Positions 33,745-41,147 of a stretch of 53,527 bases of DNA are shown one piece after another; positions within the stretch are counted from its first letter, which is position 1; each line of letters begins with the position of its first letter. The translations under genes were made by a program, and so were the position numbers. The notes below the pieces were generated by a model. The model made no database searches. It was given only the letters and a program-made list of their open reading frames with translations, and was not told the DNA's origin. This stretch comes from Paracoccus onchidii (lineage in GTDB: Bacteria; Pseudomonadota; Alphaproteobacteria; Rhodobacterales; Rhodobacteraceae): the NCBI RefSeq assembly GCF_028294535.1, contig NZ_JAQBIE010000025.1, positions 1 through 53,527 on the forward strand, given 5' to 3'.

Positions 33745-34683
33745 ATGGCACGAGCCCAGGGGGCGCGGGCGCAGATGGCGCTGGCGTTCGAGACCGTCTA
33801 TGGCACGCCGCCGGTGGGCGGCTTCACGAAGATGCCCTTCGCCAGCACTACGCTCGGGGCAGAACAGCCGCTCCTGAACTCCGAACTGCTGGGCTATGGC
33901 CGCGATCCACTGGCACCGATCAAGGATGCGGTGACGGCCGATGGCGATGTCGTCGTGCCCATCGATGCCGAGGCGTTTGGCTTCTGGCTCAAGGCAGCCT
34001 TCGGAGACCCGGTCACCTCGGGCACCGGACCCTGGACGCATGAATTCCGCTCGGGGGCCTGGACGCTGCCCAGCCTCTCGATCGAGACCGGCATGCCCGA
34101 GGTGCCGCGCTATGCGATCTATTCCGGCTGCGTGCTGGACCAGCTCAGCTGGCAGATGCAGCGGTCCGGGCTGCTGACCGCGACCGCCCGTCTGGTCGCG
34201 CAGGGTGAGACTGTCGCCACCGTCAGCGCCGCAGGCACGCCCGCCCCCATCGATCTGAAGCGCTTCGGCCATTTCAACGGATCGATCACCCGCAATGGCG
34301 CGGCGCTGGGCAATGTCGTCTCGGCCCAGATCGCCTATGCCAACAATCTCGACCGGATCGAGACCATCCGCGCCGATGGCCGCATCGATGGCGCCGACCC
34401 GTCGATTGCCGCGCTGACCGGGTCCATCGAGGTCCGGTTCTCGGACAGCACGCTGGTGACGCAAGCCTTGGATGGCGAAGCCTGCGCTCTGGAATTTTCC
34501 TATGCCCTGCCCTCGGGTGAGAGCTTCACCTTCACCGTCCATGCCGTCTACCTGCCGCGCCCCCGGATCGAGATTTCCGGACCGCAGGGCGTGCAGGCCA
34601 CATTCGACTGGCAGGCGGCAAGGGACAGCGCGCTGGGCCGCATGTGCACCGCCACCCTGATCAATGACCGCGAGGAATACTGA
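33745..34683 (+). CDS. Major tail tube protein
   Basis: This 312-residue protein has FETVYGTPPVGGFTKMPF, LLGYGRDPLAPIKDAVTADG and NGSITRNGAALGNVVSAQI, the beta-rich pattern of siphophage tail tube proteins in this group. An AGGAGAA site precedes the ATG. Stop and next start overlap by one base. Confidence 0.87.
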   Translation: MARAQGARAQMALAFETVYGTPPVGGFTKMPFASTTLGAEQPLLNSELLGYGRDPLAPIKDAVTADGDVVVPIDAEAFGFWLKAAFGDPVTSGTGPWTHEFRSGAWTLPSLSIETGMPEVPRYAIYSGCVLDQLSWQMQRSGLLTATARLVAQGETVATVSAAGTPAPIDLKRFGHFNGSITRNGAALGNVVSAQIAYANNLDRIETIRADGRIDGADPSIAALTGSIEVRFSDSTLVTQALDGEACALEFSYALPSGESFTFTVHAVYLPRPRIEISGPQGVQATFDWQAARDSALGRMCTATLINDREEY

Positions 34684-35132
34684 TGCTGACACTCGACCTG
34701 AGCAATGAACCCCGCTGGCACGATCTTGCCCCCGGCGTCCGGGTGCAGCTGCGTCCGCTGACCACCGCGCTGATGGTCGCCACCCGCAGCGATCCGGATG
34801 TCGAAGCGGTTCCGGACGCGACCAGCGATGAGGCACGGGCGCTGATCTTCGCCAAGGCACTGGCCCGCCGCGCGGTGCTGGCCTGGGAAGGCGTTGGCGA
34901 TACCGAGGGCAATGTCATCGCCCCAAACCCGAGAGCCATCGACGCTCTGCTGGACATCTGGCCGATCTTCGAAGCCTTTCAGCTGGCCTATGTCTCCAAG
35001 GGTCTGCTGCTGGAGCAGGAAAAAAACGTCTCCGCGCCCTCGCCGAGTGGTCCTTCGGTGGGGGCGACAGCTACTGCGCGGCCTGTGCGCAAAGCTGCCC
35101 GGACTGCCCGGGCCGCGCAAACCAGCCGCTGA
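34683..35132 (+). CDS. Tail assembly chaperone G
   Basis: This 149-residue protein is the short product of a G/GT pair. Its N-terminal domain (1-112) has LRPLTTALMVATRSDPDVEA, ARALIFAKALARRAVLAWEG and a helix ending LLEQEKN; the tail after residue 115 is low-complexity and Ala/Pro/Arg-rich. It should coat the tape measure protein during tail assembly. A slippery site near its 3' end allows the longer GT form. Confidence 0.85.
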   Translation: MLTLDLSNEPRWHDLAPGVRVQLRPLTTALMVATRSDPDVEAVPDATSDEARALIFAKALARRAVLAWEGVGDTEGNVIAPNPRAIDALLDIWPIFEAFQLAYVSKGLLLEQEKNVSAPSPSGPSVGATATARPVRKAARTARAAQTSR

Positions 35133-35347
35133 CATTCGAGGGCTGGCAGGTCTGGGATCTGGTCGGGCGTCTTGGCGGGCAGCTGCGGGTGCTGCCGGGC
35201 GCGGCGATCGGCTGGGATCTGAACGCCGCGCTGGGATTGGCCGCAGCGCTGGGCGTCCCGGCCCCTGCGGCGGCAGAACTGCTGCCCATCATCGAGGCCA
35301 TATTTGTCAGGCAGGTCAATGCGAACACTGGCGAAAAGCATGACTGA
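34683..35347 (+). CDS. Tail assembly chaperone GT, made by -1 frameshift at 35021-35027
   Basis: The heptamer A AAA AAC (35021-35027) lies in the G frame exactly as needed for a -1 shift. The -1 frame then stays open to TGA at 35345-35347, giving a fusion of about 221 residues. The added T part has a CxxCxxxCxxC cluster (CAACAQSCPDC) that could bind zinc, FEGWQVWDLVGRLGGQLRVL and a helical end. G-T frameshifting between tube and tape-measure genes is conserved in lambda-like and many other tailed phages. The T part has no start codon of its own, which supports the fusion. Confidence 0.82.
35021..35027 (+). promoter_or_regulatory. Programmed -1 frameshift slippery heptamer
   Basis: A AAA AAC in the zero frame of gene G fits the X-XXY-YYZ rule. 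The seven As make slippage easy, and the downstream -1 frame codes for a T-like extension. Confidence 0.8.
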
Positions 35348-35394
35348 TCCCTACAAACGCCCCAAGTAATATGCGCAAACTGCGGCGGTGATAG

Positions 35395-36291
35395 ATGATT
35401 GATTGGACCGAGATACCTAACGGCGACAGTTGGGAGCTATTCGCCCGTGACTTTCTCGCTGAGTTGGGCTTTGTGATTGACATTGGCCCGGGTCGGGGCG
35501 CCGATGCCGGTCGCGACCTAGTTGTCAGCGAACAGCTGCGCGGACGACTTCGCACCAAAAAGTTCACATGGTTGGTGAGCTGCAAGAATTTCGCGGTCAG
35601 CGATAAGTCAGTGGGTCCAGACCAAGAGAACAACATCACGGATCGCCTCAAACAGCACGATGCAGATGGATTTATAGGGTTCTATTCGACGGTACCTAGC
35701 AGCGGGCTAGTCGAGAGGCTGCAGCGCCTTGAGAAATCCGGAGACATCGCAGCCTTCGAGATATTTGACCGTAAGAAAATAGAAGGGCACTTTATTGACA
35801 CCGGCATGTCGAAGCTGGCGCTCAGGTATTTTCCAACAAGCTATGCAAGAATGCGCCCGATACAAAAGTTCTTTGGAAAATATGAAGAGATCCTATGTGA
35901 TGTCTGTGGAACGGACGCTCTCGCAAAAAGCGTCAGAACACCTTATTACTCAAACCTCGTATTGGCTTCACCGATCAACAATCATCGCCGATATGAAAGC
36001 CTTCATGTTGTCTGTAAAGGTGATTGCGATCAAAAGCTGCAGGCCCTTCTTTACAAGAAGGGGTTTATCACTCAGTGGGAAGACATTGGAGACTTGGTGA
36101 ACCCAATACTTTTTCTAAAAAACATGCTGACGTACATGAATATTTTACACGACAGAGAAAAAGAGTTCAGCGACGAAGCCCATCAACGAATGAAGAATAT
36201 TTACGTTTCCCTAGCGCAACGTACGTTGCGGGAGGTGAACAAAGAGGACGAAAAAAGGCTGGTAGATCTGGGAGAGGTGGAAGGCCTTTGA
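35395..36291 (+). CDS. Mrr-like restriction endonuclease-fold protein (candidate defence moron)
   Basis: This 298-residue protein starts with a PD-(D/E)XK core of the Mrr type: WELFARDFLAELGFVID, then GRGADAGRDLVV (Asp37/Asp41), then WLVSCKNF (Lys64). The residue two before Lys is Ser62 rather than Glu/Gln, so catalysis may be altered. A CxxC (ILCDVCG) and later VVCKGDC suggest a zinc-binding insert in the second half. Base composition is much AT-richer than the flanking tail genes. It lies between the chaperone and tape measure genes, where phages keep no other gene, so it is an acquired cargo gene. Confidence 0.72.
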   Translation: MIDWTEIPNGDSWELFARDFLAELGFVIDIGPGRGADAGRDLVVSEQLRGRLRTKKFTWLVSCKNFAVSDKSVGPDQENNITDRLKQHDADGFIGFYSTVPSSGLVERLQRLEKSGDIAAFEIFDRKKIEGHFIDTGMSKLALRYFPTSYARMRPIQKFFGKYEEILCDVCGTDALAKSVRTPYYSNLVLASPINNHRRYESLHVVCKGDCDQKLQALLYKKGFITQWEDIGDLVNPILFLKNMLTYMNILHDREKEFSDEAHQRMKNIYVSLAQRTLREVNKEDEKRLVDLGEVEGL

Positions 36292-36322
36292 TATATCTAG
36301 GTAGCTTTATGCTGAAAGTTTC

Positions 36323-36703
36323 CTAGTCTTTGACCTTGGGAACCAGCGTGACGCCCGGCAGCCCGCCGAAATGCGCGTCACAGGTCAGAAGTTGCGCGGC
36401 ATGCGCCTGCGCGGTGGCGAAGATGATGGCGTCGGCCGTGGCCAGTTTATGGGCGCGGCAGGCCTCAGCAGCCGCCAGCGCGGTTTCGGTATCGAGCGGC
36501 ACGACCTGACAGATCTGGGTGAAGGCGATGACCTGATCGGCCTTGTCCTCGCCGATCTCGCGGGTCAGCCATTTGGCAAGCTCCAGTTGCACCATGGTCG
36601 GCACCAGCCAGTCGGCCTGATCCGGCAGATGATCGGCCAGCTTGTCGCCGGTCGGCGAGGCGATCAGCCATTCGATCCAGGCAGAGGTATCGACGAGGAT
36701 CAT
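36323..36703 (-). CDS. vapC: VapC toxin, PIN-domain ribonuclease
   Basis: This 126-residue PIN protein has the acidic residues of the active site: Asp5 in ILVDTSAWIEW, Glu in QLELAKW near 42, Asp in KLATADAIIFATA near 90, and Asp in LLTCDAHF near 108. It directly follows the antitoxin gene. VapC toxins cut tRNA or rRNA when the antitoxin decays. It is transcribed against the tail operon. Confidence 0.88.
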   Translation of the reverse strand: MILVDTSAWIEWLIASPTGDKLADHLPDQADWLVPTMVQLELAKWLTREIGEDKADQVIAFTQICQVVPLDTETALAAAEACRAHKLATADAIIFATAQAHAAQLLTCDAHFGGLPGVTLVPKVKD

Positions 36704-36916
36704 TCAGTGGCGGTCCTTGCGGTCGCGATAGCTTTCGGCATTGGCACCTTTCGCCAGCCCACGCAGCGCCTCTCGCGTCGGCACCGGCACCAGCAGTACC
36801 CCCGTGCCTTTCGGGATGAAGGCAAAGGTCAGCCCGGCCTCCCAGTGCTGGGCGGCACGGATCGCCTTGGGGATGGAGATCTGGAATTTCGTGGACAGGG
36901 TCGCAGTCTCGGCCAT
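36704..36916 (-). CDS. vapB: VapB antitoxin, AbrB/MazE type
   Basis: The product is about 70 residues with the swapped-hairpin AbrB motif (ATLSTKFQISIPKAIRAAQH) and a C-terminal tail for toxin binding (LAKGANAESYRDRKDRH). The MAETATL start at 36916 is the most family-like; ATGs at 36922, 36928 and 36931 are alternatives. The antitoxin stop touches the toxin start. It probably autorepresses the pair. Confidence 0.85.
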   Translation of the reverse strand: MAETATLSTKFQISIPKAIRAAQHWEAGLTFAFIPKGTGVLLVPVPTREALRGLAKGANAESYRDRKDRH

Positions 36917-36985
36917 TCTCATACCCATCATTGATCGATGCGCAGAATGTAAGACGCGTATCGGTGAAGATCAAGGAATCCCTTC

Positions 36986-39166
36986 ATGGCAGAAAAACGT
37001 GTCAGCGTCCGCCTCGCGGCGGTGGGCGGGCGGCAGGTGCGCGCCGAGCTGGAAGGCGTCGGCGAGGCGGGATCGCGCAGTTTCGGGCGGCTCTCGCGCG
37101 AGATGGAGGCCGCGAATGCCCGCATGGCCGGGTTTACGCGCAAGGTCGGTGTCGCGGCAGCCGCAGCGGTGGCCGCCGCCACGGCAGCGGGCATCGCCAT
37201 GGTGCGATCCGGGCTCCAGACGGTGGATGCGCAGGCCAAGCTCGCCCAATCGCTCGGCACCACGGTTGCTTCTATCCAGACGCTGGAACGCGCGGGCGAG
37301 CTGGCCGGTGTGTCGATGTCCGGCATCGAACAGGCGACCAAGGATCTGACCAGGCGGCTCAGTCAGGCGGCGGCGGGTGGTGGTCCGGCGGCGGATGCGC
37401 TGGAACGATTAGGACTTACAGCAGGTGAGTTGCTGGCCCTGCCCTTGGATCAGCGGGTCGGCGCGATCAATGCCGCCATCGCCGAATTCGTGCCAGTTGC
37501 CCAGCGCGCGGCCGTCGCCGGGCAACTCTTCGGCGAAGAAGGCTCGATTGCCATGTCGCGCATCGACACCGCCACCTTGCGCCAGGCGACCGAGGATGTC
37601 CGCGCCTTTGGCGTCGTGGTCTCCGAACAGGATGCTGACAGGATCGAGCGGACGAATGACGCCATCTCGCGGCTGGGACTGGTCTGGCGCGGGCTCTCGA
37701 ACCAGCTGGCGGTGGCTGCCGCGCCTGCGCTGGAAGCCGTGGCCGATGCCATGGCGGCGCTGGCCAGCCGGACCGGACCGCTGGGGATGGCGATCAGTGG
37801 GCTTTTCGACCAGATCGGACGTCTGTCCACCTATGCGGCCAGCTTCGCGGGTTTCATGGCTGGGCGATGGGTCGCGGGGCTCGCGTCGGCGGCACTCTCC
37901 GTTCGCGGTCTCGCCACGGCGCTGGTGGTTCTGCGCGGCGCGCTGATCCGCACCGGCATCGGTGCGCTGATCGTCGGTGCGGGCGAGCTGGTCTATCAGT
38001 TCACGAAGCTGGTCAAGGGCGCGGGCGGTTTCGGCAATGCCATGGCCCTGATGGGCGATGTGGCGAAGGCGGTCTGGGAGGGCATCAAGGTAACGGCCAT
38101 GTCCTTCGCCGACGATTTCCGGGCCATGCAATCGGAGATCGAGGCGATCTGGACCAGGCTGATGGCATTCCTCGCCGGGAAATGGGCGGATTTTCTGGGG
38201 ATGATCGCACCCACCTTCAACAAGGTCGCCGAGGAAATCGGCACGGATACCCGCATCGATGTGTTCGAAGCGCTGGGCCGAGCATCGATGCTGGAACATT
38301 CGGCCAGCAATTCGGCCCATATGGCAGGCCGTTATCGCGACCGGGCCAGTTCAAGCCGGGCTTCCGCCTTCGATGGCGTCGGACCGGCCATGGATGCCCT
38401 GCGCGCCGCGATGTCGGGCGGCGATGATGTCGACACCGAGGCATTGGACGTGGCGACCGAAGCCGCCGGGCGCTACGAGGATGCGCTGGGCGAGGTCGAA
38501 ACGGCCGCAACCGGCGCGGGTGTTGCCGCAAAGGAGGCTGGAGCCGCAGGGAAGGCGGCGGCGGAAGAGGCCAGACCCGCGACCGAGGCCACGGCCACCG
38601 GCTGGAAAGCCGTGACCGAGGCACTGTCGGACTATGCGAAGAAGGCGAAAGATATCGGTGCCGATATCGGCCAGGCGCTGGTCAGCGCCTTCCAGAGCGC
38701 CGAGAATGCGGTCGGGGAATTCGTGAAGACCGGCAAGCTCGATTTCCGCGATCTGATCACCTCGCTGCTGGCCGATCTGTCGAAGCTGGCCGCGCGACGC
38801 TTTCTTCTGGGTCCGATTGCCAATGCGCTTTCGGGCGCGCTGGGCGGCGCAGGCGGGATTTTCGCCAGCATCATGCACACGGGCGGCATGGTTGGCGCCA
38901 CGGGTCCAGGCCGCATGGTCCCGGCACTGGCCTTTGCGGGGGCATCGCGCATGCATTCGGGTGGCATGGTCGGTCTGCGCCATGACGAGGTGCCCGCGAT
39001 CCTCCAGCGTGGCGAACGGGTGCTGTCGCGCCGCGAGGCGCAGGATTACGGCCAAGGCGTCACGGTCAACATCAACGCCCGCGACGCCGAGAGTTTTCGG
39101 CAATCCCGTACGCAGATCGCCGCCGATATCGCCCGCGCCGTCTCGCTCGGCCGACGTGGCCTCTGA
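36986..39166 (+). CDS. Tape measure protein
   Basis: This 726-residue protein has a coiled N-terminus (LEGVGEAGSRSFGRLSREME), several hydrophobic stretches (about 52-72, 250-330), a long Ala/Glu-rich helical region near 480-560, and a Gly-rich C-terminal region with repeated HTGGMVG/HSGGMVG. Length sets tail length, here a fairly short siphophage tail. A four-base GGAG-like site precedes the ATG. It is the first conserved tail gene after the chaperones once the Mrr-like and vapBC insertions are removed. Confidence 0.9.
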   Translation: MAEKRVSVRLAAVGGRQVRAELEGVGEAGSRSFGRLSREMEAANARMAGFTRKVGVAAAAAVAAATAAGIAMVRSGLQTVDAQAKLAQSLGTTVASIQTLERAGELAGVSMSGIEQATKDLTRRLSQAAAGGGPAADALERLGLTAGELLALPLDQRVGAINAAIAEFVPVAQRAAVAGQLFGEEGSIAMSRIDTATLRQATEDVRAFGVVVSEQDADRIERTNDAISRLGLVWRGLSNQLAVAAAPALEAVADAMAALASRTGPLGMAISGLFDQIGRLSTYAASFAGFMAGRWVAGLASAALSVRGLATALVVLRGALIRTGIGALIVGAGELVYQFTKLVKGAGGFGNAMALMGDVAKAVWEGIKVTAMSFADDFRAMQSEIEAIWTRLMAFLAGKWADFLGMIAPTFNKVAEEIGTDTRIDVFEALGRASMLEHSASNSAHMAGRYRDRASSSRASAFDGVGPAMDALRAAMSGGDDVDTEALDVATEAAGRYEDALGEVETAATGAGVAAKEAGAAGKAAAEEARPATEATATGWKAVTEALSDYAKKAKDIGADIGQALVSAFQSAENAVGEFVKTGKLDFRDLITSLLADLSKLAARRFLLGPIANALSGALGGAGGIFASIMHTGGMVGATGPGRMVPALAFAGASRMHSGGMVGLRHDEVPAILQRGERVLSRREAQDYGQGVTVNINARDAESFRQSRTQIAADIARAVSLGRRGL

Positions 39167-39184
39167 CACAAGGATTCCTGTAGC

Positions 39185-39811
39185 ATGGCATTTCACGAGG
39201 TCCGGTTTCCGGACACGATCAGCCGCGGCGCGCGTGGCGGGCCAGAGCGACGCACGCAGATCGTCGAACTGGCCTCCGGCGACGAAGAACGCAATGCCAG
39301 CTGGGCAAACAGCCGAAGGCGCTATGATGTCAGCTATGGCATCCGCCGCGCCGACGATCTGGCGGCGGTGGTGGCCTTCTTCGAGGCCCGGAACGGGCGG
39401 CTTTACGGCTTTCGGTTCAAGGACTGGGCCGATCATCGGTCCTGCCTGCCCTCGCAGACACCGTCGCCGATGGATCATCAAATCGGGGCCGGCGACGGTG
39501 TGACGACCAGTTTTCAACTGGTCAAACGCTATGCCTCAGGCGGACAAAGCTGGGCACGGGCCATCACCAAGCCGGTCGCAGGCACGGTCCAGATCGCGCT
39601 GAATGGCGTGTCGCAAGGCTCCGGCTGGTCGGTCGATCACAAGACCGGCCTCGTCAGCTTCGGCACTGCGCCCTCCGATGGCGTTGCAATCACGGCCGGG
39701 TTCGAATTCGACGTTCCGGTCCGCTTCGATAGCGATGCGCTGGACGTGACGCTGGACATCGAACGCCTCGGATCCATCACCTCCATTCCTTTGCTGGAGA
39801 TCCGGCGATGA
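39185..39811 (+). CDS. DUF2460 tail protein (GTA gp12-like distal tail protein)
   Basis: This 208-residue protein has FHEVRFPDTISRGARGGPER, a central YGFRFKDWADHRS and C-terminal GFEFDVPVRFDSD, the hallmarks of DUF2460. In the Rhodobacter gene transfer agent the equivalent gene encodes the distal tail ring. It opens a four-gene tail-tip block shared with GTAs. It overlaps the next gene by four bases. Confidence 0.9.
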   Translation: MAFHEVRFPDTISRGARGGPERRTQIVELASGDEERNASWANSRRRYDVSYGIRRADDLAAVVAFFEARNGRLYGFRFKDWADHRSCLPSQTPSPMDHQIGAGDGVTTSFQLVKRYASGGQSWARAITKPVAGTVQIALNGVSQGSGWSVDHKTGLVSFGTAPSDGVAITAGFEFDVPVRFDSDALDVTLDIERLGSITSIPLLEIRR

Positions 39812-40692
39812 AGACAATCCCGCCCGCGCTGCAGTCCCATCTCGATTCTGGCACCACAACCTTGGCCTGGTGCTGGCGCATCATCCGCGCCGATGGCACT
39901 GCCTTCGGATTCACCGACCATGACCGGGTGCTGGTGTTCGACAGCACGGAGTTCGAGCCGGAAAGCGGGTTGACTGCCAGCGAGATCCGCTCCGGCGCCG
40001 ATCTCTCGGTCGATGCCCAGGACGCCGCTGGCGCGCTGCGTTCCGACCGGATCACCGAGGCCGATATTCTGGACGGGCGCTGGGACAATGCTGAAGTTGA
40101 GCTCTGGCGGGTGAACTGGGCCAGCCCTGTGCAGCGGGTGCTGATGCGGCGCGGCGCCATCGGCCAGATCAGGCGCGGGCGCCATGCCTTCGTGGCCGAG
40201 ATCCGCTCGATGTCGCATCTCCTCGGCCAGACGGTCGGGCGGAGTTTTCAGGCCAGCTGCGACGCCGCGCTGGGCGGTGCCCGCTGCGGCGTCGATCTGG
40301 AGGATCCGGCCTATCGGGGCACCGGCACCGTGATCGACAGGTTGCGCGAGCGCGCCTTCACCGCCTCCGGGCTCGGCGGTTTTACTCCCGGCTGGTTCCG
40401 CTTCGGCACGCTGTACTGGACATCCGGACCCAATGCCGGTCGCCGCGCGGAAGTGCTGGCCCATGATCGCAGCGATGGCATTGCCGCCCTGACGCTGCTG
40501 GAAGCCCCGATCCGGGCGATTGGCGCGGGCGATGGTTTCATCGTCCGTGCGGGCTGCGACAAGCGCATCGCCACCTGCGGCGCAAAATTCGGCAATGTGG
40601 TGAACTTCCGGGGCTTTCCGCATATCCCCGGCCAGGACACCATTCTGCGCTATGCCTCATCGGAAGGTGGTCATGATGGCGGTGTGCTGTGA
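39808..40692 (+). CDS. DUF2163 / BR0599-family tail hub protein (GTA gp13-like)
   Basis: This 294-residue protein has LAWCWRIIRADGTAFGFTDH near the start and a C-terminal CDKRIATCGAKFGNVVNFRG-type region with four spaced cysteines (CDAALGGARCG, CDKRIATC) that coordinate an iron-sulfur cluster or metal in related tail hubs. It corresponds to GTA g13. Four-base overlaps tie it to both neighbours. Confidence 0.9.
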   Translation: MKTIPPALQSHLDSGTTTLAWCWRIIRADGTAFGFTDHDRVLVFDSTEFEPESGLTASEIRSGADLSVDAQDAAGALRSDRITEADILDGRWDNAEVELWRVNWASPVQRVLMRRGAIGQIRRGRHAFVAEIRSMSHLLGQTVGRSFQASCDAALGGARCGVDLEDPAYRGTGTVIDRLRERAFTASGLGGFTPGWFRFGTLYWTSGPNAGRRAEVLAHDRSDGIAALTLLEAPIRAIGAGDGFIVRAGCDKRIATCGAKFGNVVNFRGFPHIPGQDTILRYASSEGGHDGGVL

Positions 40693-41135
40693 CCCGGCTG
40701 CAGACCGCTGCCGATCCGGACCGCGTCATCGCCGCAGCCCGTGACTGGCTTGGAACACCCTATCACGATCAGGCCAGCCTGAAGGGCGCCGGATGCGACT
40801 GCCTCGGGTTGGCGCGCGGCGTCTGGCGCAAGGTCGTGGGCGATGAGCCTTTCCCGATCCCGCCCTATAGCCGCGACTGGGGCGAGACGGGCGCGCACGA
40901 AGTGCTGGCAGACGGCGCGCGGCGGATGATGATCCAGATTAAGCCTTGCGAAGCCGGACCAGGCACCCTCGTCCTGTTCCGTATGCGCACGGGCGCCATC
41001 GCCAAACATGTCGGGATTCTCACCGCGCCTGACCGCTTCATCCACGCCTATGAGCGGCTGGGCGTGATCGAAGAGCCGCTGACACCCGCCTGGCGCCGTC
41101 GCATCGGTTTCGCCTTCTTCTTCCCCAGTATCTGA
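40689..41135 (+). CDS. NlpC/P60-family tail peptidase (GTA gp14-like)
   Basis: This 148-residue peptidase has the Cys in KGAGCDCLGLARGVW, His in AIAKHVGIL and a following polar residue in FIHAY, the NlpC/P60 triad order. It should cut peptidoglycan peptides during DNA injection. It is the g14 equivalent in the GTA-like block. Confidence 0.9.
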   Translation: MTRLQTAADPDRVIAAARDWLGTPYHDQASLKGAGCDCLGLARGVWRKVVGDEPFPIPPYSRDWGETGAHEVLADGARRMMIQIKPCEAGPGTLVLFRMRTGAIAKHVGILTAPDRFIHAYERLGVIEEPLTPAWRRRIGFAFFFPSI

Positions 41136-41147
41136 GACTTTTTCACC

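Noticed and set aside
34894..35343. 149-codon frame overlapping gene G from an ATG
   Set aside because: It is in the other alternative frame and is Arg/Gly-rich; the -1 frame reached by the slippery site codes for the T-like protein.
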